The position numbers and the translations under genes were made by a program. A DNA stretch of 11,376 bases. Origin: JBGTCY01 sp041748615. GTDB taxonomy: Bacteria > Bacteroidota > Bacteroidia > Chitinophagales > CAIOSU01. Shown in pieces: positions 6,833 through 11,376 of this stretch (position 1 is the stretch's first letter; each line of letters starts with the position of its first letter). The DNA lies in NCBI GenBank assembly GCA_041748615.1, contig JBGTCY010000127.1, positions 1-11,376 on the forward strand, given 5' to 3'. Under the pieces are notes generated by a model that saw only the letters and a list, made by a program, of their open reading frames with translations, was not told the DNA's origin and searched no databases.

Positions 6833-6958
6833 CGTCATTGCGACACCGATTGCGATGCAAATTGCGCGGCATCGGTGGAAGCAATCCCCTTCTTTTTTTC
6901 GGGAGATTGCTTCATTCGCCTCAATGCTCAAAGCAACGCAGGCGAACTCGCAATGACG
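6833..6958. repeat. MITE-like three-arm palindromic element, copy 2 (batA-batB junction)
   Basis: This 126-base copy has the same 11-bp termini as copy 1: CGTCATTGCGA (6833-6843) and TCGCAATGACG (6948-6958). Arms are CACCGAT (6844-6850) with ATCGGTG (6871-6877), GAAGCAATC (6878-6886) with GATTGCTTC (6905-6913), and TTCGCCT (6915-6921) with AGGCGAA (6940-6946). The third arm differs in sequence from copy 1 but still pairs, which points to selection on the fold or independent decay around a conserved frame. It fills most of the 183-base gap between batA and batB. Confidence 0.85.
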
Positions 6959-6987
6959 ATTTATATTAAACATTTCAAATCCATTTT

Positions 6988-7986
6988 CTAAGGAATACTC
7001 CTCAAAAATACATATCTCAATAATATTTCAAACAAAAAAAACAGCATTGCGCCAATCACAAACGGGTGAAATTCATCCGACACGCGCTGAATGGCAGCTA
7101 CTTTTATTTTTGATTTTTCCATGGCGTCAATCTCTTCGAAAATTCTTTGCAGGCTTTTGTTGTCCGTGGCACGAAAATATTTTGCGCCTGTATCCGCAGA
7201 GATTTCTTTCAGCAACTCCTCATCAATTTTCACCTCCACATCCTGATACATGGTGCGCCCGCCATACTGAAACGGGTAAGGCGCTTTGCCAATCGTGCCC
7301 ACACCAATCGTATAAATGCGGATGCCGTACTGAATGGCGATTTCGGTAGCGGTGCGCGGGTCAATGAAGCCGGCATTATTTTCACCGTCCGTTGCGAGGA
7401 TGATGACCTTGCTTTTCGCATCGCTTTCTTTCAGACGATTGACAGAAGTAGCGATACCCATACCAATCGCTGTGCCGTCCACTACCATGCCGTCACGCAG
7501 TTCGGAAATCACTTTTTTCAAAACAGCATGGTCGGTGGTGAGAGGGCTTTGTGTGAAACTTTCTCCAGCGAAAATCACCAAGCCGATGCGGTCGGTCGGT
7601 CTGCCCGCCACGAAATCGTTCATGACTTGCTTGGCGGCTTCAATCCTGTTCGGCTGCAAATCGCGGGCGAGCATACTGCCGGAGATATCAATGGCGAGCA
7701 TGATGTCAATTCCTTCGGTAGTGATGTTTTCTTCCTTGAGGCTCGTCTGCGGACGCGCGAACGCAACCACGAGCAATGCAAACGCCAGCATCCGCAACAC
7801 GGGAATGAGCGTTTTCATTTTTCCGCTGAAAGAGGACTTGCCTTCGAACACCGCTGCCGATGACAGTTGCAGTTCGGGAAACAACTGCTTGTAGCGCCAC
7901 CAGTACCACACCGCAAACAGCAACGGTATTGCCAGCAACGCGAACGCGTTCGGATTAGCAAAAGTGATATCGTTCCAAAACTTCAT
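6988..7986 (-). CDS. batA: BatA: membrane-anchored vWA-domain protein
   Basis: The 332-residue product has two N-terminal membrane helices (about 14-31 and 59-77), a vWA domain at about 92-290, and a C-terminal helix (about 308-326). The MIDAS is intact: DISGS (Asp100, Ser102, Ser104), Thr172 in DGTAIG, and Asp200 in TDGEN. These residues bind a divalent metal and ligand in vWA domains. The GRPTDRIGLVIFAGESFTQ and APYPFQYGG sequences are typical of BatA. The ATG at 7984-7986 overlaps the TGA of the upstream gene by four bases, so translation is probably coupled. As the first vWA membrane protein of the set, it is expected to sit with BatB in the inner membrane under the action of MoxR. Its downstream partner batB is 183 bases away because a repeat element lies between them. 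Confidence 0.92.
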   Translation of the reverse strand: MKFWNDITFANPNAFALLAIPLLFAVWYWWRYKQLFPELQLSSAAVFEGKSSFSGKMKTLIPVLRMLAFALLVVAFARPQTSLKEENITTEGIDIMLAIDISGSMLARDLQPNRIEAAKQVMNDFVAGRPTDRIGLVIFAGESFTQSPLTTDHAVLKKVISELRDGMVVDGTAIGMGIATSVNRLKESDAKSKVIILATDGENNAGFIDPRTATEIAIQYGIRIYTIGVGTIGKAPYPFQYGGRTMYQDVEVKIDEELLKEISADTGAKYFRATDNKSLQRIFEEIDAMEKSKIKVAAIQRVSDEFHPFVIGAMLFFLFEILLRYVFLRSIP

Positions 7987-9215
7987 GTCTTCTCTTCGAT
8001 TATTTCGTTATGCGCCTGTTCATCTGTTTTCGTGGCGTTCACCAAATCATAAGCGGTGGTCATCGCTTTCGCGTGTTCATCAGGCATTGGCGCATACTTG
8101 GCGAACTTCACTAAGTCAGCCGTCTGCAACATGCGCTGCAAATCTTCCCGCTGCTTTTGCGTGATGCCCGTGATGCCGATGCGCGTCATGATTTCTTTCG
8201 TAGTGCTTTCGAGCGCGGGGATGTTGTAGCGCAACTCGATGTATTCACGCATCGCCTCCGACAATTCGGAATAGTAGGTTTTCACTTCGCCCTTCTGCCA
8301 CAATTTTTTATCTTCGAGCACGCGCAGTTTTTCGAGTGCAATTTCGTGTGCCGGTTGTTTACGGACAAAACGTTTCATGATTATCGGTTTTTTCTTGCGG
8401 AACACCCTGTATAAAATAATCGCTGCCAGCAACACGAGAATACCCGCACCAATCAGCAATTCCGTGATGATTTCCATCATGGAAAACGGCATGGTGAGCG
8501 GAGCTTTAATCGGTTTGAAAGTATCGGTAGTGTCCACCTCGATGCTTTTCACCGTGAGCAGCATTGCCTCCGTGAGGTGCGGAGCGAGCATGTCGTCTTC
8601 CTGCGTTTTGGTGTAAAACTGAATGGGCGGGATGATGTAGTACCCCGAGTCGAACGCGGTAATCGTGTACGTGCGGATTTCTTTTTTCATGCCCGATTGC
8701 AGCAGCGTGTCGAATGTGAAAGCGAGAATTTCAATCTCGCGGACGCTGTCCACTTTGAGGGCGTTGCCAAGGTCAGGAAAAACGATTTGCGTCTCATTGT
8801 CGCGCACAATCTCCACCGAATATTTCACCCAATCACCAATGAGGATTTCGTTGGTGTCGAGGCGGGTGATGATGGAGATGTTGGAGGCGAAAGAGGAGTA
8901 AGAAAAGAAAAGTAAAAGTAAGACTACACCCCAGCCAGCCTCACCCCCGCCCCCTCTCCGAAGGAGAGGGGTGTCCGGACTGTTTTCTTTTCCGAGCCTA
9001 AATTTTATTGAGCTTAATACAATTATAACTGAGGTGTGTAATGTATTTAAAAAAAATTTTGTGATAAAAAATAAACTACTAAAAAAAAGTACCACTCTCG
9101 CATTGCTCGGCAAAAGACACACCGTTCGGTCTCCCTCTCCTTCGGAGAGGGGTGGGGTGAGGCTTCTCCGGAGAGGGGGGCGGGGGGTGAGGCTGTTGGT
9201 GAAGAAATCACTCAT
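7983..9215 (-). CDS. BatD-like/DUF4381-like membrane protein with repeat-expanded N-terminus
   Basis: The 410-residue frame starts with ATG at 9215, overlapping the DUF58 stop by four bases, and ends overlapping batA by four. Residues 1-90 largely come from repeats (SLTPRPPLRRSLTPPLSEGE, then TPLLRRGGGGEAG), with a hydrophobic stretch at about 41-70. A signal peptide-like core follows at 97-110 (VVLLLLFFSYSSFA). The conserved part begins near 111: a beta-rich domain (NISIITRLDTNEILIGDWVK), one membrane helix at about 251-270, and a cytoplasmic helical domain with ELSEAMREYIELRYNIPALE and DLVKFAKYAPMP. This layout fits the BatD-like protein commonly found between DUF58 and batA genes. It probably helps hold or present the vWA proteins at the membrane. 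No ATG, GTG or TTG lies in frame between codon 43 and the signal core, so the true start is uncertain. Confidence 0.78.
   Translation of the reverse strand: MSDFFTNSLTPRPPLRRSLTPPLSEGEGDRTVCLLPSNARVVLFFSSLFFITKFFLNTLHTSVIIVLSSIKFRLGKENSPDTPLLRRGGGGEAGWGVVLLLLFFSYSSFASNISIITRLDTNEILIGDWVKYSVEIVRDNETQIVFPDLGNALKVDSVREIEILAFTFDTLLQSGMKKEIRTYTITAFDSGYYIIPPIQFYTKTQEDDMLAPHLTEAMLLTVKSIEVDTTDTFKPIKAPLTMPFSMMEIITELLIGAGILVLLAAIILYRVFRKKKPIIMKRFVRKQPAHEIALEKLRVLEDKKLWQKGEVKTYYSELSEAMREYIELRYNIPALESTTKEIMTRIGITGITQKQREDLQRMLQTADLVKFAKYAPMPDEHAKAMTTAYDLVNATKTDEQAHNEIIEEKT
8937..8971 (-). repeat. CCTCTCC/GGAGAGG palindromic repeat, inverted copy
   Basis: On the plus strand this reads AGCCTCACCCCCGCC followed by a near-perfect CCCTCTCC-GAA-GGAGAGGG hairpin. 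It is the reverse complement, with small differences, of the copies at 9133-9194. It is translated as LLRRGGGGEAG just ahead of the signal core of the DUF4381-like protein. Confidence 0.7.
9133..9194 (+). repeat. CCTCTCC/GGAGAGG palindromic repeat, two tandem copies
   Basis: Two adjacent copies lie at 9133-9164 and 9165-9194; each has a TCTCC...GGAGAGGGG hairpin core followed by a G-rich tail ending GGTGAGGCT. The core palindrome in the first is CCCTCTCC-TTC-GGAGAGGG. They lie in frame immediately after the start of the DUF4381-like gene and encode its Pro/Arg/Ser-rich beginning. With the inverted copy at 8937-8971 they enclose a 161-base segment (8972-9132). Confidence 0.7.
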
Positions 9216-10087
9216 CTCCTCGCCTCCCTTTTTTTGAAAAACTTCAACAATGCCTGCACATAAGGCTCATCGGTGCGGATGCTGACGAGGTCTGCGCCTG
9301 AGCGGAGGAAGCTGGAACGGCAGTATTCGTAGTTATCTTTGTACTGGCGGGCGTAGTCGTCACGCACTTTTTTGGACGAGGTGTTAAGCCAGAGCCTATC
9401 ACCCGTTTCGGCATCGGCAACGCGCACCAAGCCGATGTCGGGCAGATGCATTTCGCGCGGGTCATACACGCGGATACCTACCACGTCATGCTTTTTGTTG
9501 GCGATGCTCAACGCGTCCTTGTAATTCTTGTCCATGAAATCGGATAGGACGAAGGTGATGCTGCGCTTCTTCATCACGTTGTTGAGATAGCGGAGCGCTT
9601 CGGTGAGATTTGTTCCTTTTTGTTCAGGGGTGAAGTTGAGCAACTCGCGGATAATCCGCAAGATGTGGGAGCGTCCTTTTTTCGGGGGGATGAATTTTTC
9701 GATTTTATCGCTAAAAAAAATGACGCCTACTTTATCATTGTTATTAATGGCGGAAAACGACAAAACCGCGCAGATTTCGGTGAGCATTTCATTTTTAAAC
9801 TGGGTCACCGTACCGAAGAATGACGAGCGGCTGACATCCACAAGCAGCATGACAGTGAGTTCGCGTTCCTCTTCGAAAATTTTTACGAACGGGTGATTGA
9901 ACCGCGCGGTCACATTCCAGTCAATGGCGCGGATGTCATCGCCAAACTGATACTCGCGCACCTCGCTGAACGACATCCCCCTCCCCTTGAACACCGTGTG
10001 GTATTCGCCCGAAAAAATATGATTGGACAGACCCTTGGTCTTGATTTCAATCTTGCGGACTTTTTTGAGGAGGTCTTGGGTTTCCAT
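9212..10087 (-). CDS. DUF58 family protein with vWA-like fold
   Basis: The 291-residue product shows the DUF58 signature GRGMSFSEVREYQFGDDIRA plus IDWNVTAR at about 36-62. A vWA-like region follows with DVSRSS (Asp84, Ser86, Ser88), KGTNLTEAL (Thr159) and LSDFMDK (Asp183), so a full set of MIDAS-type residues seems present. There is no signal peptide or membrane helix, so it is cytoplasmic. In MoxR operons the DUF58 gene normally follows moxR directly, and the protein is presumed to be a direct MoxR partner or adaptor to the membrane vWA proteins. Here a four-helix-bundle gene separates it from moxR. Its TGA overlaps the start of the next gene by four bases. The ATG at 10087 fits the family's usual beginning (METQDLLKKVRKIEI). 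Confidence 0.9.
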   Translation of the reverse strand: METQDLLKKVRKIEIKTKGLSNHIFSGEYHTVFKGRGMSFSEVREYQFGDDIRAIDWNVTARFNHPFVKIFEEERELTVMLLVDVSRSSFFGTVTQFKNEMLTEICAVLSFSAINNNDKVGVIFFSDKIEKFIPPKKGRSHILRIIRELLNFTPEQKGTNLTEALRYLNNVMKKRSITFVLSDFMDKNYKDALSIANKKHDVVGIRVYDPREMHLPDIGLVRVADAETGDRLWLNTSSKKVRDDYARQYKDNYEYCRSSFLRSGADLVSIRTDEPYVQALLKFFKKREARR

Positions 10088-10098
10088 AATTTTTGAAA

Positions 10099-10132
10099 GG
10101 GACGAGTGTCGAGGGGCGGGGGACGAGGGAAT
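10099..10132 (+). repeat. GGGACGAGGG-type G-rich repeat upstream of the DUF58 gene
   Basis: The plus strand reads GGGACGAGTGTCGAGGGGCG, then a final GGGACGAGGGAAT at 10120-10132. It lies in the 65-base gap between the four-helix-bundle gene and the DUF58 gene. GACGAGGGAA (10122-10131) is the exact inverse of TTCCCTCGTC at 10595-10604, on the other side of the four-helix-bundle gene. Confidence 0.6.
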
Positions 10133-10152
10133 GCCGCGCCTCCGTTCTTTTT

Positions 10153-10518
10153 TTATAATTTATTTTTTTGTTCCAATGTTTGAATGGATTTAGTCAGCAT
10201 AGCGATAATAGCATCCATTTTCTGCATGCGGGCGTCAACTGTTTTTTGCGAAACAAGTTTTCCAGCCCGCTTGTACCAGCCTTTGCTTTCACGTGCCGAG
10301 CCTCTCGATATCCTGAGAAACTGCGGATATTCTTTTCCATAGCCTCTGCCATAACCTTCTTCGATGTTCGCGGAAATCGAACCGACACTTTTCACTAACT
10401 GTTTCGCAATCTCACGCCCCCTGAAATCTTTCGACAATATTTCCGTATCCGCCCAGCACTCATCCCACAATTCACATGACAATTTATAGAACTGAACTTC
10501 ATCTAATTTATCTTTCAT
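10153..10518 (-). CDS. Four-helix-bundle protein, 23S rRNA intervening-sequence family
   Basis: The 121-residue product is the usual size for this small family and carries its signature: EIAKQLVKSVGSISANIEEG, then YGRGYGKEYPQFLRISRGSA and RESKGWYKRAGKLV at about 36-90. The rest is predicted helix (amphipathic, Lys/Glu-rich), with no signal peptide or membrane segment. The family is named after proteins encoded in insertions of 23S rRNA genes, and is related to the accessory Avd protein of diversity-generating retroelements. Free-standing copies are common in Bacteroidota, and their role is unknown. No rRNA, template repeat or reverse transcriptase is visible here. It lies between moxR and the DUF58 gene, which are usually adjacent, and is bracketed by inverted G-rich repeats, so it looks like a later insertion. 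Whether it affects the Bat system is unknown. Confidence 0.88.
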   Translation of the reverse strand: MKDKLDEVQFYKLSCELWDECWADTEILSKDFRGREIAKQLVKSVGSISANIEEGYGRGYGKEYPQFLRISRGSARESKGWYKRAGKLVSQKTVDARMQKMDAIIAMLTKSIQTLEQKNKL

Positions 10519-10591
10519 AAATCAAATATTATCATAACAATTCTTCTCATAAACCCCTTTACCTAATCAAAAAAACGGGTAAATCATTTGT

Positions 10592-10670
10592 ATTTTCCCT
10601 CGTCACCCGTCCCTTGCCCTTCGTCCCTCAAATGCATTTTCCCTCGTCACCCGTCCCTCGTCCCTCAAAT
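10592..10670 (-). repeat. Tandem GGGACGAGGG-type repeat overlapping the moxR end
   Basis: A 44-base unit at 10592-10635 (starting ATTTTCCCTCGTCACCCGTC on the plus strand) is repeated from 10636 with a 6-base deletion of TGCCCT or an equivalent frame, ending at the moxR stop codon. The 23 bases at 10592-10614 and 10636-10658 are identical. On the transcribed strand each unit has at least four GGG runs with short loops, a G-quadruplex-compatible pattern directly behind moxR. Confidence 0.75.
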
Positions 10671-11376
10671 CAAGGCACCTCCACCTTATTCAATATCTCA
10701 TTAATAATATCCTCACTGGTCACGTTTTCGGCTTCGGCTTCGTAGGTGAGACCGATGCGGTGGCGGAGGACGTCATGGCAGATTGCACGCACATCTTCGG
10801 GGATGACATAGCCCCTGCGCTTGATGAAGGCATACGTCTTGGATGCGAGGGCGAGGTTGATGCTCGCGCGGGGAGAACCACCATAGCTAATCAGCGGCTT
10901 CAGCCGTTCGAGCTTGAATTTTTCGGGATTGCGTGATGCGAAAACGATGTCGAGAATATAGTGTTCGATTTTTTCATCCATATACACCTCGCGTACCACG
11001 TCACGGGCGCGAAGGATGCTCTTGGGGTCAATTACTGCTTTGATTTCCGAAGCGACTTCATTCACGTTTTTGCGGATAATTTGTCTTTCTTCTTCGCGCT
11101 CTGGGTAGGTAATCACCACCTTCAGCATGAAGCGGTCAATCTGCGCTTCGGGCAATGGATAGGTGCCTTCCTGCTCAATCGGGTTTTGCGTGGCAAGCAC
11201 GAGAAAAGGCTCTTCCAACTTGTAAGTGTGGTCACCAATGGTCACCTGCCGCTCCTGCATGGCTTGCAGCAACGCGCTCTGCACCTTTGCCGGAGCACGG
11301 TTGATTTCGTCCGCTAAAACGAAGTTGGCGAACAACGGTCCTTTCTTCACCGTGAACTCGTGGGATTGCTGATTGT
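10670..11376 (-). CDS. moxR: MoxR family AAA+ ATPase, C-terminal part (5' end outside the window)
   Basis: The frame reads from the window edge (first full codon at 11372-11374, NQQSHEFTVKKG) to TGA at 10670-10672, giving about 234 visible residues. Seen in order are the Walker B motif (FVLADEINRAP), the sensor 1 region (LATQNPIEQEGTYPLPEAQI then DRF), the YGGSPRASINLALASK sensor 2 region, and the C-terminal helical lid. Walker A lies beyond the edge. MoxR ATPases act with vWA-domain proteins and are thought to remodel or load cofactors onto client complexes; here the partners would be the DUF58 protein, BatA and BatB. It is cytoplasmic and the first visible gene of the operon. The GTG at 11350 is an internal valine codon, not the start, because family-typical sequence continues upstream of it. 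Confidence 0.93.
   Translation of the reverse strand, partial: NQQSHEFTVKKGPLFANFVLADEINRAPAKVQSALLQAMQERQVTIGDHTYKLEEPFLVLATQNPIEQEGTYPLPEAQIDRFMLKVVITYPEREEERQIIRKNVNEVASEIKAVIDPKSILRARDVVREVYMDEKIEHYILDIVFASRNPEKFKLERLKPLISYGGSPRASINLALASKTYAFIKRRGYVIPEDVRAICHDVLRHRIGLTYEAEAENVTSEDIINEILNKVEVP

Noticed and set aside
7147..7894. Long plus-strand open frames (up to 238 codons) opposite batA
   Set aside because: No family motifs, and they lie opposite a clearly identified vWA gene with intact MIDAS residues.
10153..10518. Diversity-generating retroelement suggested by the four-helix-bundle (Avd-like) gene
   Set aside because: No reverse transcriptase, template or variable repeat is visible in the window.

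Overview
The window looks like a chromosomal segment from a Bacteroidota bacterium. The main evidence is a nearly complete 'Bat' (Bacteroides aerotolerance) operon in its typical Bacteroidota order, together with repeat types often met in that phylum and weak Shine-Dalgarno sequences. I cannot place it below phylum level with confidence; Chitinophagales/Sphingobacteriia-like is a guess.

Layout. Positions 1-307 (minus) hold the 5' part of an unrecognised secreted protein. Positions 504-1828 (plus) hold a polytopic membrane protein resembling GT-C/PMT-type glycosyltransferases. A single missing base near 684 splits it into two frames. It is convergent with the Bat operon, and a 65-bp palindromic element (1841-1905) lies between them.

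From 11376 down to 1947, all on the minus strand, the order of transcription is: moxR (AAA+ ATPase, cut by the window edge), a four-helix-bundle '23S rRNA intervening sequence' family protein, a DUF58 protein with a vWA-like fold, a BatD-like/DUF4381-like membrane protein, batA and batB (membrane-anchored vWA proteins with intact MIDAS motifs), batC (TPR with a Gln/Glu-rich tail), batD and batE (TPR, two membrane segments, SH3-like). The DUF58, DUF4381-like and batA genes are joined by 4-base ATGA overlaps. In this family MoxR is thought to act as a chaperone-like ATPase on the vWA proteins, while BatA, B, D and E sit in the inner membrane with periplasmic or cytoplasmic interaction domains. 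The client and exact function are not established.

The most notable thing is how heavily small repeats have entered the operon. Two about 127-bp elements with perfect 11-bp terminal inverted repeats and three internal arms lie between batA and batB and between batC and batD; the second supplies the likely batD start codon. Three copies of a CCTCTCC/GGAGAGG palindromic repeat sit in frame inside the 5' end of the DUF4381-like gene, pushing its signal peptide about 90 codons inward. G-rich GGGACGAGGG-type repeats, able in principle to form G-quadruplexes, are translated as the batC N-terminus, follow moxR as a tandem duplication, and bracket the four-helix-bundle gene in inverted orientation. 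No CRISPR, tRNA, rRNA or transposase gene was seen. No stretch over 300 bases lacks a gene.
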